64,000 nt of DNA from Okapia johnstoni (lineage: Eukaryota; Chordata; Mammalia; Artiodactyla; Giraffidae), in NCBI GenBank assembly GCA_024291935.2, contig CM044311.1, positions 17,321,001 through 17,385,000 on the forward strand. The letters run 5' to 3'. The notes under the pieces are model-generated. The model saw only the letters and a list, made by a program, of their open reading frames with translations. It searched no databases and had not been told where the DNA came from. This document shows positions 10,525 through 22,137 of the stretch, in pieces. The position numbers were made by a program, and so were the translations under genes. Position 1 is the stretch's first letter; each line of letters begins with the position of its first letter.

Positions 10525-12475
10525 ATAAACTCTAAAGCTCTGAGAAAGATTGTCAGATAATTTGTATATGTGGGAATCATTCATTCAACACATAGCCAGT
10601 AAATGTCCACAGATTGTTTATTGGTCATAGGACTAATGACTTTCTCTGATGAAGGGATTAAGAAACTGAACTAAGACCACAGTGCAGGAAGTGATCAGTT
10701 TTTGGCAGCCCCACCCTTGAATGATGTCTGTTTTGGAGAATTTGCAAATACATAATCACATGACAGATTATAACGAGATGTCCCAATGCAGCAATGGTTG
10801 TGGAGGTAGTGGTCAGGTTCGATTGAGCTCCTCTGGTTAGGTAGGAAGAATCTGAAGCTTGTCCTCTTCTATAGGGACACCCCAAAACATATCCCTTCAC
10901 CTACCCCAACCATACTTTTAGGGTCCCATATTGTTTTTCCATTTTCTCTTGTCTTTCCTACTTTCACCTATCTTAAGAGCAGGAAAAGTTACAGAGTTCT
11001 GAGAGGGATGGTTGAGAAATCTCATCAAAGTAAGAAAGATAGGGGATTTTATATGTGTATGGATTTCTTTCTTTTTAGAGCCTATGCTCTAAATGTATTA
11101 TTTATTTTTTTGCCTTTGAATGTATCATAGCAATGGTAACAGATGGGTTTTAGTAATTTTTAATGTATTTCATTTGCATGCTAATTTTAAAATATGAACA
11201 TATATGCCTGCACACACATACATTCACTTACTCATATTTCTATAAAATACATAGCAATTATTTCTCTTGAAAAAGCATCTGGTGGACACAAAATTGCAAT
11301 AATGATAACACTTTAAAACTGTAATCTTAATAATAGATTTCATAAAGGAAGAACTATGGCTAGCTTTAAATAGCAAAAAAAAAAAAATCAACCAATAGAA
11401 TGTTCTAATTATGGAGGAATAGATGGAGCCAAATACATTTGACAGGTGGGAGTTACTCTTAGATATGACTGAATTAGCCACAGCTGCTTTCCATAGAATA
11501 ATGCCAATATTCTCAGTAAAATGGAAGATTTAGTTTTTCTCACAGGGTAACATTGAATACTAATCTTTCAGGAGTCATGTTAATGCAAGCTAGCTCCATT
11601 TGTATCTGTGCACTAAAAATTCAGCACAGAAAAAAACACACCATATGTGAAGGGAATTATGTTTATGACCTATAAAAATTGTTCAAGGGAATGACATTTA
11701 ATGGAATTTGGACACATTCTATAAATCCTGATATTTCTCCAGATTACTTCATGCCCTCTGTATCTGAGGGTATCTTAGGGCCTGATCTTTAACTAATAAT
11801 TGACTTAAATATAACTCAGTTTCAATAAAAAAAAAAAGGAGGTTTGCCTTATTCTTTTGGAAATAATGAATTTAGTGCAAACCTATGGGGTTCACAGCAA
11901 AAAATGGATATGTTTATTTTGGACATGTGGCTTCATTTTTCTCCCCATCATCTTCCAAATACTCAGAATCATTTCAACTTTAGTCACGTTTAGTCACTAG
12001 TTATTTAGTGGCTTTATCATTTATAGACTTATTTTTATAATGAAAGCATTAGCAATTACAGTACATAAGAAAGAAGTCAAATATATTTGATGAAAACAAT
12101 GTTTGGATATCTTTACATACTGTGATTCTAGAATTAAAATTTAACTTGTCAGTTTGAACACTATTTGATTTGAATCACCATGAAGTGTTCACTCAAAGCT
12201 TAAATGGTATTACAAGAGATTTAACCCCATGCAGATTCAAAGGTTCTCAAAACCTGGAAAAAGCAAAGAATGGAAAAATTCTTCGAATCAGTGATGCCAA
12301 GTATGTTTTGTATGTAAAATAATATTACGTTTTTAATCAAATGTATAATAGTAAAGGGTAGGTGTGAACTGAACATATTTTATGGGAAAACACATCCTGT
12401 CTTCTATCTATGCAAGAAGCATTTAGGCAGATGACAAAATTTGTATGCCTGTTAAAGAATCCATAGCTCTGTATA
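10525..12475. other. Unassigned intergenic DNA, about 2 kb
   Basis: An AT-rich stretch with A runs near 11378-11390 and 11828-11838. The slightly richer part at 10650-10920 contains an 80-codon minus-strand ORF without similarity that I recognise. No SINE or LINE is evident, which makes this one of the longest element-free stretches of the window. Confidence 0.45.
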
Positions 12476-12684
12476 GCTTCCCAGGTGGCACAGTGGTAAA
12501 GAACTCACCATCAATGCAGGAAATGCAAGAGACACAGGTTCAATACCTGGGTCAGATAGATCCCATGGAGAGGGAAATAGCAACCCACTCCAGTATTCTT
12601 GCCTGGAAAACTTCATGGACAGAGAAGCCTGGTGGGCTACTGTCCATAGGGTCACAAAGAGTCGGACACAACTGAGCATGCATG
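12476..12684 (+). mobile_element. Bov-tA SINE
   Basis: Sense orientation: gcttcccaggtggcacagtg head, then aacccactccagtattcttg body, then caaagagtcggacacaactg end with a catgcatgcatgtg tail. It is well preserved. No convincing target-site duplication was found. Confidence 0.93.
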
Positions 12685-13037
12685 CATGTGTACCGACCCT
12701 AGTGCTCATAAGCAGTTTATAGCAAGCTCCAGTGGCCTGAAGTAACAATAAACTAAAGAAGCAGCCTGTTTACTGCAGTTTTCTTGGGAAATTGGAATCC
12801 TGGAGTCAACATTTCTCATTTTTAAAGCATGAATCTAGTGATAACAAATAATAGATTGGAATCATTAGGAAGCTGTATCTTCACTTTGTTGACATGTGGA
12901 GAAATTTAATATGACTTTATCTTTGATGGAGCTGATGAGTTCTGAACTTTCTCACACAAATATGCTTATTATGTCAGCAATGCAGGAGATGTTATCCAAA
13001 TCCTAATAATAATTTCCAAGTTTATATTTTAACTTTG
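12685..13037. other. Unassigned AT-rich DNA
   Basis: No element recognised. It abuts the (GTT)n tail of the following BovB. Confidence 0.4.
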
Positions 13038-13490
13038 ATTGTTGTTGTTGTTCATGCACTAAATCCAACTGTTTGCAACTCTTTGCAACCCCATGGATTG
13101 CAGCATGCCAGGCTCCACTATCCTTCACTATATCCTGGAATTTGCTCAAATTCATGTCCACTGAATTGGCGATGCTATCTAACCATCTCATCCCCTGCTA
13201 CCCCTCTTCTCCTTTTGCCTTCAATCTTTCCCAGCATCAAGGGTTTTTTCCAATAAGTTGACTCTTTGTATCAGCTGGCCAAAGTACTGGAGCCTCAGCT
13301 TCAGCCTCAGTCCTTCCAAAGAATATTCAGGGTTGATTTCCTTTAGGATTGACTGGTTTGATCTCCTTGCTGTCCAAAGGATGCTCAAGAGTCTTCTCCC
13401 AGCATTGCAATTTGAAAGCATTAATTCTTCAGCATTCAGCCTTCTTATCTTCCAACTCTCACATCAGTACATGACTACTGGAGAAACCAT
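13038..13490 (-). mobile_element. BovB 3' part, left segment of a split copy
   Basis: Minus-strand BovB of the (CAA)n-tailed class: gttgttgttgttcatgcact at the left end, then the C-terminal region and up to ctactggagaaaccat. The element is interrupted at 13490 and resumes in register at 13851. The sequence is clearly more diverged than the CTGAA-tailed copies. Confidence 0.92.
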
Positions 13491-13837
13491 GAAGAAGTGA
13501 AGCGAAGTCACTAAGTCATGCCCAACTCTTTGCAACCCCATGGACTGTAGCCTGCCAGATTCCTCTATCCATTTGACTTTCCAGGCAAGAATACTGGAGT
13601 GGATTGCTATTTCCTTCTTCAGGGATCTTCCTGACCCAGGGATTGAACCGGGATCTCCCACATTACAGTCGGACTCCTTAACAACTTAGCTGACACACCT
13701 CTGCTACTCATGGTCTCAACCTCCACCATAGTGAAGACAAGGGTCAAAGAGAAAAGGGAAGCACATAGGCTCTATAGACCGAGACTAGAAACTGGTGCCA
13801 CATTGCTTCTGTCTCATTCTATTCTCCTGGGAAGTCC
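13491..13837 (-). mobile_element. Composite Bov-tA SINE carrying a foreign 140-bp segment
   Basis: Flanked by a perfect 13-bp duplication ctggagaaaccat (13478-13490 and 13838-13850), so the unit inserted into BovB. Read on the minus strand, it starts with the first dozen bases of a Bov-tA head (ggacttcccagg, 13826-13837). It then carries a 140-bp segment (13684-13823) that also occurs at 15351-15490. The remaining tRNA head and Bov-A body follow, down to 13491. A normal Bov-tA is about 205-215 bp, so the excess equals the extra segment. Confidence 0.85.
13684..13823. repeat. 140-bp duplicated segment, copy 1
   Basis: It begins acttagctgacacac and ends gtctcattctatt. It aligns without gaps to 15351-15490 with six mismatches by my count (about 96% identical). 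It lies inside the Bov-tA head of the composite element. Confidence 0.9.
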
Positions 13838-13850
13838 CTGGAGAAACCAT

Positions 13851-14036
13851 AGCTTTGATTACACAGACTTTTGTTGGCAAAGTGATGTCTCTGCTTTTTA
13901 ATGCATTGTCTAAGTTTGTCATTGCTGTCCTTCCAAGGAGCAAGTGTCTTTTAATTTCATGACTGCAGTCACTATCCACAATGATTTTGTAGTCCAAGAA
14001 AACAAAATCTGTAACTGCTTCCACATTTTCCACTTT
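13851..14036 (-). mobile_element. BovB, right segment of the split copy
   Basis: The BovB resumes at agctttgattacacagactt exactly where the left segment stopped and continues to about 14036, where it is 5'-truncated. Together with 13038-13490 this is one element of about 650 bp. Confidence 0.9.
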
Positions 14037-15350
14037 TTTAAACTTCAATCCTATTTATGCACTCATAGGTTATGATGAAAATTTTGCTATTGTAGTTAAC
14101 AAAACATGAATCTTGATTCTTGTCAAAGTATTTTGAATTCTGATTTTTTGACATATAGATTCATTAAAATATAAAGAAAAAAGAAACAAAATATAAAGAA
14201 ACAAATATTTGAAAACTCATTCTACATGTTTTATTCTAGTTTATGAATTATTTTCCAGGGATTTTCTAAAATTTTTAGGCAAAAATCATTTAGAAATATT
14301 TCAAGAACAAAGTATCCAGTAAGATTTCTATGCCTAATAAGACATCTGCACTAGTCTCCAAACTTATTAAACCTCTTTAACTATAAAGTAATTTTATAAT
14401 AAAACACATATATTTACACACACTCCTATTCCAATATAAGCTATTAATTCTATCTTGTTATAAACGGTTTCAAGGAAGTAAGAGATTCTAACTTTTGATT
14501 TATAAGTTTTGTTTCAAACAAACAAAAATAAATAAATAAGAGTCAATGGCACAGATAGGAAATTTACTAGCTGTTCCTTCTCCAAAACTACCAACCCTCC
14601 CTAACACACCCAAAGAAATGCTATTTCCTTTATACTTTACATAAAGAGGTCCATTCATAGTTCAGGACTTGATAGAACTGGTGGAGATCTTATTTATAGG
14701 CCTGATAGACGTTCTCTGGTGCTTGAAAGAGATGTATTATTCTTCAATATCTACAGTCGCATTCAAAATGGTTGCAAAAGGAGATTGTCTCTCTTCCTCA
14801 GGAAGAAAGAAGTAGAGAATCAGAAAGTTTGTGACACATTATGATGCACATATCAGTAATTAAATACAGCATGAGCATATCAGGGAATTTTGTTACAAAA
14901 ACCCTGTTGTTTTTCTTTTTTTCACTCACATTTTAAAGACTGGAATCAAAGCTGTAGATGTTTTAATTAGGGGACAAAAAAATATTAAAATATTCTTAAT
15001 AAATTTCACTTTTTGTCTAAAAATCCAGTAGCAAAAAGGCAAGTGAAAGAGCAAAGCTGCTTTGTATAACCCAGGAATAACAAGGCTAGGATTCAGTGAA
15101 CAGCTGAGTATCTACGGGGCAGCCATTAGCATTTAAACATCTGTTTGATCTGTTTAACAAACATATTTGAATATAAAAAAAATCACTCCAGTTATGGACC
15201 ATCATGATATATCTGAGTAAAATGAGTATGCTTTTTGAAGGTAGGTTCACTTCCCCTCAGCAGTCACTGAGTCACCTGCAATGAGCTGTCAATCACATGG
15301 CTTGGCTGATCTTGGCTAGGCTCTCATGTGCCCAGGGCCTTGGCTGCACG
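14037..15350. other. Unassigned AT-rich DNA, about 1.3 kb
   Basis: No recognised repeat. A A/T-rich segment at 14100-14560 gives way to more balanced DNA from 15240, where the context of the second 140-bp copy begins. Confidence 0.4.
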
Positions 15351-15490
15351 ACTTAGCTGACACAGCTCTGCTACTCATGGTCTCAACCTCCACCATAGTG
15401 AAGACAAAGGTCAAAGAGAAAAGGAAAGCACATAGGCTCTATAGATCAAGACTAGAAACTGGTGCCCCATTGCTTCTGTCTCATTCTATT
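15351..15490. repeat. 140-bp duplicated segment, copy 2
   Basis: The counterpart of 13684-13823. Here the segment runs on into neighbouring sequence on both sides (tggctgcacg before, gtccaaagcatgtcacaagg after) with no SINE around it. This context looks like the original location. Confidence 0.85.
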
Positions 15491-15685
15491 GTCCAAAGCA
15501 TGTCACAAGGTCAATGCAGCTTTTAGATGTTGAGAAAAATATTCCTCATGATGAGAAGAACTGTAAAATACATTGCAAAGTACACAGACACAGATGGAAT
15601 CAGGATTTTGCAAAGTACACAGACATAAATGGGGTCAAGAATTTAGGATCTTTTTTACAATCTGTCTACCACAAATGGCATTTGC
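15491..15685. repeat. Possible ancient mammalian repeat
   Basis: The words gtccaaagcatgtcacaagg and acaatctgtctaccacaaat, spaced about 170 bp apart, resemble an old mammal-wide interspersed repeat, and the 140-bp segment would be its beginning. A short internal duplication, ttgcaaagtacacagacaca-like, occurs at 15572-15592 and 15608-15627. The family is not identified. Confidence 0.35.
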
Positions 15686-15917
15686 CACTTGCATATCTCA
15701 AAGCGACTTTGGCTATGAGGTACTTGTCCATATCTTTTTTATTTTTGAATAGTTTTAGAGTTACCAAAAAATTACAAATTTATTATAGAGAATTCCATTA
15801 TATCTCGTACCCAGCTTTCTTATTAACATCTTATATTAGTATGGTGCATTTGTGTCAATTAATCAAACAATATTGAAACATTATTATCAACATTTAATTA
15901 CAAGCATTTATTATCAT

Positions 15918-16052
15918 AAGTGAAATGAAGTGAAAGTCACTCAGTCATGTCCAGCTCTTTGATACCCCATGGACTATAGCCCACCAGTTTCCTTTATCCA
16001 TGAGATTTCCCAGGCAAGAACACTGGGGTGGGTTGCCATATCCTTCTCCATT
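15918..16052 (-). mobile_element. Bov-tA SINE, 5'-truncated
   Basis: The Bov-A body only: gaagtgaaagtcactcagtc through ttgccatatccttctcc. It lacks the tRNA head. Similar but imperfect attatta/ataa words flank it, so a duplication is possible but unproven. Confidence 0.85.
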
Positions 16053-16721
16053 ATTAGAATAAAGTCATGCTTTATTCAGTTCCTTAATTTTTACCTAGTT
16101 TCTTTTTTTCTGTTCTTGAGTTCTATCCAGGATATCACATTGACATCAGTTGCCATGTCTCTTTAGGACTGTGTTGGTTGTGAGTTTGTTGTCAGCATTA
16201 AAAAAAAAAAATCTGATCATATATATTCATCCAGAAATGGATTTTGCATATTGCAAGAAATTCTTCAGAACTAGAGATACTTAAGCCAAGTATACAGCAA
16301 AGAGTAGCTATGAATTCCTCAAAGGAACAAAGAACTGCATACAGTCAAAAAATAAAATCTGATTTTCTTAACACACCTAATTTTTTAAATGTTATTCCCC
16401 AAACATCTATAGCTACATGTGAAAAAAGTTTATATCTCATATGCCTTTAGACAGAATAAGGGACAGCTGAACCAAGATCCTTAGCATGATAATTTAAAAT
16501 AAAGATGATAATCCAGAGAGCTTTAAAAATGACTCAGAAAGCCTTACAAAGCCTCATCTAATCAGGTGCATTCATGGAACTCTCAAGCATGTGCTTGGGA
16601 CTATCCTGAAACTATTTTAGGAATCACTTTAAATCATCCCCCAAATCTACAATTGAATTCAACTAAACAATGCAGTTAAACAAAAGCAACTGTCCTTAGC
16701 ATGGCCAACACATAATGCAGT

Positions 16722-16722
<1 letters not shown>
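16053..16722. other. Unassigned AT-rich DNA with an A run
   Basis: It holds an A12 tract at 16200-16211 and otherwise unassigned sequence. The 68-codon ORF at 16244-16450 is not recognisable. Confidence 0.4.

Positions 16723-16765
<43 letters not shown>
16723..16765. repeat. (CA)21 microsatellite
   Basis: 43 bp of uninterrupted CA dinucleotides. It sits five bases from the 3' end of the adjoining minus-strand Bov-tA, so it may have grown from the SINE tail. Uninterrupted length suggests a polymorphic marker. Confidence 0.97.
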
Positions 16766-16767
<2 letters not shown>

Positions 16768-16770
16768 ATT

Positions 16771-16982
16771 CATTGTTGTTTAGTTGCTAAGTCATGTCTG
16801 AGTCTTTGGGGAACCCATTGACCATAGCCCACCAGACTCCTCTGTCCATGGGATTCTCCAGGCAAGAATACTGGAATCGGTTGTCATTTCCCTACTCCAG
16901 GGGATCTTCTTGATCCAAGGATCAAACTGGTGTTTCCTGCATTGGCAGGCAGATTCTTTGCCACTAAGCCTCCAGAGAAGCC
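16771..16982 (-). mobile_element. Bov-tA SINE
   Basis: Antisense: cattgttgtttagttgctaa tail and body, then attggcaggcagattctttg head complement. A tandem scrap of another head (ccaggggagccc) follows at 16981-16992. Confidence 0.93.
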
Positions 16983-17334
16983 AGGGGAGCCCATAAAATA
17001 GTGCCCTGAATCACTAGCAATTAACCAATAAGTGTTATTTTCTCTTTAAATGACAAGCAGAAAACCAGTTTCTTTCAATCCAGATTTTGTTTTGTTTCCC
17101 ACACTCCTCCTTCTATATAACAGCTTCCCAACAGGAAAAAAGTAAAGGGTCCTTTAATGGGATGGACATCTGTGTCCTCAGCCTCTGCCCTTGGCTCTTC
17201 AGGATTGGCCATTCCCTTATGCTTCTCTGTATTAAGAGGTAGGTGTCTATAGGACCCCTACACTAGGCCCCACAATCAAGAACTTTGAAGAATGCTAGGG
17301 AACCAATTCTAGAAAAAGGATAGTCCTAAGGGAT
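16983..17334. other. Unassigned DNA
   Basis: Mixed composition with a C/T-rich part at 17170-17280. No element or exon recognised. Confidence 0.4.
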
Positions 17335-17363
17335 AGATTCTCCATCTGAGCCACCAGGGAAGC
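17335..17363 (-). mobile_element. Bov-tA tRNA-head scrap
   Basis: gattctccatctgagccacc then agggaagct: the complement of the first 30 or so bases of Bov-tA only. Confidence 0.65.
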
Positions 17364-17553
17364 TCTCTTAGTGAATAGCAGAGAGCAAAATTAAAAGCTT
17401 CTTAGTCTAAAATAAATAACTCAGAAAGTATCTGCCAGGATAATGCTGACATACCTATGAAGTAGCACATTCTCACTTTTCTTCTAAAGAATGTCTCTGA
17501 TTATGGAGTGCCATGGGAAAGCCCCTGATATTTGGACAGAAACAAATCCATGG

Positions 17554-17850
17554 TCTTGAGAGTCTCTTGCACAGCAAGGAGATCAAACCAGTCAATCCCA
17601 AAGTAAGTAAATCTTGAATATTCATTGGACGGACTGATGTCGAAGCTAAGCTCCAATATTTTGGCCACCTAATGTGAAGAGCCAACTCATTGGAAAAGAC
17701 TCTGATGCTTGGAAAGTTTAAAGGCTGGAGAAGGAAGCGACAGAGGATGAGATGGTTGGATGGCATCACCAGTGTAATGGCCATGAGTTTGAGCAAACTC
17801 TGGGTGATAGCAAAGGACAAGGAAGCTTGGTGTGCTGCAGTTCATGGGTA
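17554..17850 (+). mobile_element. BovB 3' end, 5'-truncated
   Basis: Sense BovB terminus from ttgagagtctcttgcacagc to gtgctgcagttcatggg. It is diverged and lacks the terminal tail. The 76-codon ORF (17690-17920) retains [12 protein letters not shown] of the C-terminal region. Confidence 0.88.
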
Positions 17851-18196
17851 TATCCATGGAGAATTAACTCTACCTGAATGTTGGAAAGGTAACACTCGAG
17901 GTGATCCTGAAAGGATGTGAACAACTGAGTGAGATAAGAAGGATGAGAGAGGAACATAGAACCAGCATCAGAAAACTTTTAGTCGCCTTGTGTAATCACC
18001 TAGGTGTGCAGATCAGGTGTCAGGTAGGGATGTTCCTGGCATAGGAAGGTTGCAGAGGAAAGATGAGGTGTTGGTGATCCAGGAGGAGCTGGTCCTCCAG
18101 AAGCTGCCAGTCACAGATCAGAGCCATGGCCAGGAGCAACTCTGGAACATCAGCTCAAAATTTCAGAAGAACTTTAACAGACAAATGAAGACATTC
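17851..18196. other. Unassigned, coding-like composition
   Basis: The segment 18010-18190 is more GC-balanced than its surroundings and open in more than one plus-strand frame (for example EELVLQKLPVTDQSHGQEQL). It could be a retrocopied exon or an old repeat. I recognise no parent gene. Confidence 0.3.
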
Positions 18197-18392
18197 TCCC
18201 CAGTGGCTCAGATGGTAAATAATTCACCTGCAATGCAGGAGACCGGATTCAATCCCTGCATCAGGAAGACCCCTGGAGAATGGGATGGCTACCCACTCCA
18301 GTATTCTTACCTGGAGATTCCATGGACAGAAGAGCCTGGCAGACTACAGTCTATGGGGTGGCAAAGAGTCAGACATGACTGAGTGACTAACA
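18197..18392 (+). mobile_element. Bov-tA SINE
   Basis: Sense: ccccagtggctcagatggta head, acccactccagtattcttac body, agagtcagacatgactgagt end. It is slightly 5'-shortened. No clear target-site duplication. Confidence 0.92.
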
Positions 18393-18595
18393 CTTTCACC
18401 GTCTTTGAACTATATAATCACTTGAAGATTTTAGCCCTCTGGCTAAAAATTTGTCATATTATTGTCAAATTTATGACCCTATTCTATACATCAGAAGATT
18501 TTAGGTAATTTCTGTTATTGTAGATATAACAAAAGATCTTTGAGACAGAGTTAGGGGAAAGGACTTTCCTTAACTGAACAATGCTAACAGATATT

Positions 18596-18919
18596 CAAGG
18601 AGATACAACCAGTCCATCCTAAAGGAGATCAGTCTTGGGTGTTCATTGGAAGGACTGATGTTGAAGATGAAACTCCAATACTTTGGCCACCTCATGTGAA
18701 GAGTTGACTCATTGGAAAAGACCCTAATGCTGGGAAAGATTGAGGGCAGGAGGAGAAGGGGACAACAGAGGATGAGATGGTTAGATGGCATCACCGACTC
18801 GATGGACATGGCTTTGGTTGGACTCCGGGAGTTGGTGATGGACAGGGAGACCTGGCATGCTGCAGTTCATGGGGTCGCAAAGAGTCGGACATGACTGAGC
18901 AACTGAACTGAATGAACTG
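18596..18919 (+). mobile_element. BovB 3' end, CTGAA-tailed, with TSD
   Basis: Sense terminus from aaggagatacaaccagtcc to the gaactgaatgaactgaa tail. Flanked by aacagatatt at 18586-18595 and 18920-18929. The ORF at 18712-18894 keeps [20 protein letters not shown]. Confidence 0.93.
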
Positions 18920-18929
18920 AACAGATATT

Positions 18930-19649
18930 TCTAACAAAATAGCCACTAATAAATACTGCTAATATAATTAATGTAGGAAGACCAGAAGAAAGGAATGTCC
19001 TATAAAATGAGATGAAACTCTGGCCAATATTCTACTAAATCTTTTATATACTTAAATGTATTTAAGACAATGACCCCCAATATATATTGAATATTTGCCA
19101 TTTTTTATATCTACTTCTTGGCATCATCTTTAGAAAACGGCATGCTTAACTCTAAACCTCTATACAAAATACTAGGTATAAAATAGAAATTATGTTTGTC
19201 TGTTACACACTAACATTTGACTACACTTGCATAGTGTTTAAAAATTGTCTTCTTCCTTCTACTTTTAGAGACCTTCAAATTCCTGTGCCTAAATAAGTTT
19301 AGTTCCTTCAATAAGACATCACAGAAATTCCATGCTGCATTTGTGCCAAAATATTTCAGCTAATAATGAGCACATATAAAACAATCTGAGCTAATTCATA
19401 TTATTTTAAAATTACTCAAAATGTCATTTTCACATGTGAAACGGGTAGCTTTATATAGTCTTATTTTAGCATCTCTTTCATGTTTGGAATCTTCTCACAC
19501 AATTCTGAGCATAAAGCCTGTGGGTGGGGGAAAGGCAGTTTTGCTAAATTCAGAAAGAATAATGCACTTAATCTTAGGGGTTGACTTCAAAAGTGGACCC
19601 AGGCTATTCAGAGCTTCAACAAAAGGACAATCTCATATCTAGTTTAGTT
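18930..19649. other. Unassigned AT-rich DNA
   Basis: No element recognised. A 73-codon plus-strand ORF at 19421-19642 lacks any similarity that I know and probably arises by chance. Confidence 0.4.
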
Positions 19650-19852
19650 AGTGTTAGTTGCTGTCGTGTCTGACTCTTTGTGACCCTGTAGACTGTAGCC
19701 CACCAGGCTCTGTCTATGGAATTCTCCAGGCAAGAATACTGGAGTGGGTTGCCATTCCCTTTTCCAGGAGATCTTCCTGACTCAGGGATATCAAACCTGG
19801 GTCTCCTACATCGCAGGTGGATTCTTTACCATCTGAGTCACCAGAGAAACCC
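19650..19852 (-). mobile_element. Bov-tA SINE
   Basis: Antisense: ctgtcgtgtctgactctttg body, ggtggattctttaccatctg head complement. Ends are approximate. Confidence 0.92.
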
Positions 19853-20997
19853 GTAAAGATACTAGTGTAAAAATCCTAGGTCAATTATCATCAATGAAAT
19901 TTAACAATAAAATTTTTAAAAATCAAGTAACAGCTACCTCAGAAAGCAAAAAGCGAGTTCTCTAATAGAAGGTTTGAAAATATAATTAACAATAGTAATT
20001 TTTCAAAAGAGAAAATTATAATATCATTATGATTGCTATATAATAAATTAGAATAGTAAATAGTAAAGATATTTATAAATTATAAAAATAAGTATCAACC
20101 TCATACTTGCTTAAAAATACCTAAAAATATCCAATTAATAGAAGACTTCCTGGATTAAGATACATATCTCTCCTCAGTTTTCTAATTCTGTGACAGCTTC
20201 TACTCATGTACAATTTGTAAAAAAAATAATCACACAATAGGAAAATAAGATTGTATTAAAAGATTGAAAAGGAGATCATTATAATGACATAAAGTAGAAA
20301 ATAAATTGGATGAAATTATTAGAAAAGTAGTAAATGGTCATCTCTATCATATTTAAAATGTACTGTGTTTATCAGAGCAAATCTCTAAAAATATATTTTC
20401 TCTCATTGTTAGTATTTTTACATGTACAGCAAATTTGTTTTGTTTGGTTTACTGACTATAAAAAAAACCGCTCCTTAAAGCAGATGACCTAACTAATTTT
20501 TCATGGGGTAAAAATTTATTCAAGATTTAAAATAAGTGACAACTCTGAAAATGTATTATATGTGCCTGCCTTTTTAAAATATTCCAAAATGATGTGACTG
20601 AAGAAAGTATCATTACCTAGCTCTTCACGGCTCCTCAGGCACTTACAAGCAACAGAAAAAAATAAGATTTTTAGCCCTGAAAGATTAAACTTGTTTTAGA
20701 AGTGACTGAGAGTAAGGCAATTTTGTAAAAAGTATTGTTTTAAATTTTAAAATGATAGGTTTTACACAAACACACTTTCTGAATAAGGATATAAGAAATC
20801 AGAGGTGGGGGAAAAGTTTTCTTCTCAAACTAGTGAATTGTTAGAATCAAACTACAATACTACAAGTCACTAGTCAATGAGAATGAATGCCAAACTTCCC
20901 ATGGACAATAACAGAAAAAACAAGTACATTTCTAATATAGTCATTAAAAGAAAACACAAAGCAAAAATACATAAATTGAACAGCAAATATTGTAATT
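19853..20997. other. Unassigned, extremely AT-rich DNA
   Basis: About 1.1 kb of AT-dominated sequence (especially 19860-20120 and 20220-20400). No ORF or repeat family is recognised. Confidence 0.4.
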
Positions 20998-21045
20998 CCC
21001 ACTTTTCCCACCAGGAAACTGAGATTCAGATGTGAGTAAACAAAT
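20998..21045 (-). repeat. MIR core fragment
   Basis: ccaccaggaaactgagattc, preceded by a cccacttttc word, resembles the antisense MIR core (gaggaaactgagg-type). Very short, so tentative. Confidence 0.4.
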
Positions 21046-21089
21046 AGGCATTATATAGGTATTAACTTAAGCATTAACTTCTAAGGATC

Positions 21090-21521
21090 TTTTTTTTTTA
21101 ATTTATTGAAATAAAGTTGACTTACAATGTTGTGTTAGTTTCAGGTGTACAGCAATGTGAATCATACCCATTCTCTTTCATTTCCTCATATAGATTATTT
21201 CAGTAGAGTTCTCTTGTTACACAGTAGGTCCTTATTAGTTATCTGTTCTATATATAATACATAGTATGTATATGTTAATCTCAATCTCCCAGTTTATCAC
21301 TTTCCCCATGTTTCCCCTTTGGTAACCACAAATTTGATTTTGAAATCTGTGTGTCTCTGTTTTGTAAATAAGTTCATTTCCATCATTTTTATTAGATTCC
21401 ATATACAAATGATATCATATGCTATTTGTCTGATATATTTCACTTAGTATGATCATCTCTATATCATCCATGCTGCTGCAAATGGCATTATTTTATTATT
21501 TTTTATGGCTAAGTAATTACC
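21090..21521 (-). mobile_element. L1 3' end, older cetartiodactyl type
   Basis: Poly(T) at 21090-21098, then tttattgaaataaagttgac, ggtccttattagttatctgt, cccctttggtaaccacaaat, gttttgtaaataagttcatt and tgctgcaaatggcattattt. This is the standard antisense layout of an L1 3' end. It is 5'-truncated and clearly diverged. Confidence 0.9.
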
Positions 21522-21949
21522 TATAATCATGACACTGTCTTAAGGATGACAGGCAAATCCCTGAAAAACAATCACATATTCTTTCTCTTCATGTCTCTCA
21601 GACACACAAAGAGAGCTAGAGAAACCATCAGAACACCAATTTTGTTAAAGAAGCAAATAAGATGAGCTCTTGAAAACATGAGAGACGTTTTTAGATTTAA
21701 TAAGAGGGAGAACTCTCATGACCTCATTGTGTGTGGACTTACAAGACCACATAAGGAAGGAAAGAACAGGCACCCCCACAGAGATAATACAGGAAAATAT
21801 TCATGCAATATCCTTGCCCTAAGGGAACCAACAATCCAACCCTTTTTAAAACCATATACTTTAAAAAATAATTTATTATTGTGTATTGGCTGTACTGGGC
21901 TGGAGAATTTGTCCTTCAGTCCAAAGCCTAAACAGAGAGCAGAAAGTAT
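21522..21949. other. Unassigned DNA
   Basis: It includes a 103-codon plus-strand ORF (21678-21989) without recognisable similarity or start context. I do not regard it as a gene. Confidence 0.35.
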
Positions 21950-22137
21950 TTTCAGAAAAGACTACGTAGTAAATACTTTAGGCTTCTGAACCAAGAGGAA
22001 AAATAGAGTATTGGATACATATGTATATAACCAATAAAAATGTAAATATTTAAAATTAGTTAAAAACACTACTAACCCAAGAGCCACACAAAAATTGGCA
22101 GCAGCCTGAGGACTATATTTTGCTAAACTTTGTTATA
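21950..22137. repeat. Possible old hAT-type DNA transposon fragment
   Basis: Words such as agtaaatactttaggcttct, gagccacacaaaaattggca and tattttgctaaactttgtta follow the order of a common mammalian hAT/MER-type element that ends with a 'ccatagtttgctgac' motif. Heavily diverged. Confidence 0.4.

Noticed and set aside
18017..18382. 121-codon ORF with a coding-like first half
   Set aside because: The second half is a Bov-tA SINE read in sense. The first half resembles no parent gene that I can name. Left as unassigned.
21678..21989. 103-codon plus-strand ORF
   Set aside because: No recognised domain and its end runs into a probable old DNA transposon.
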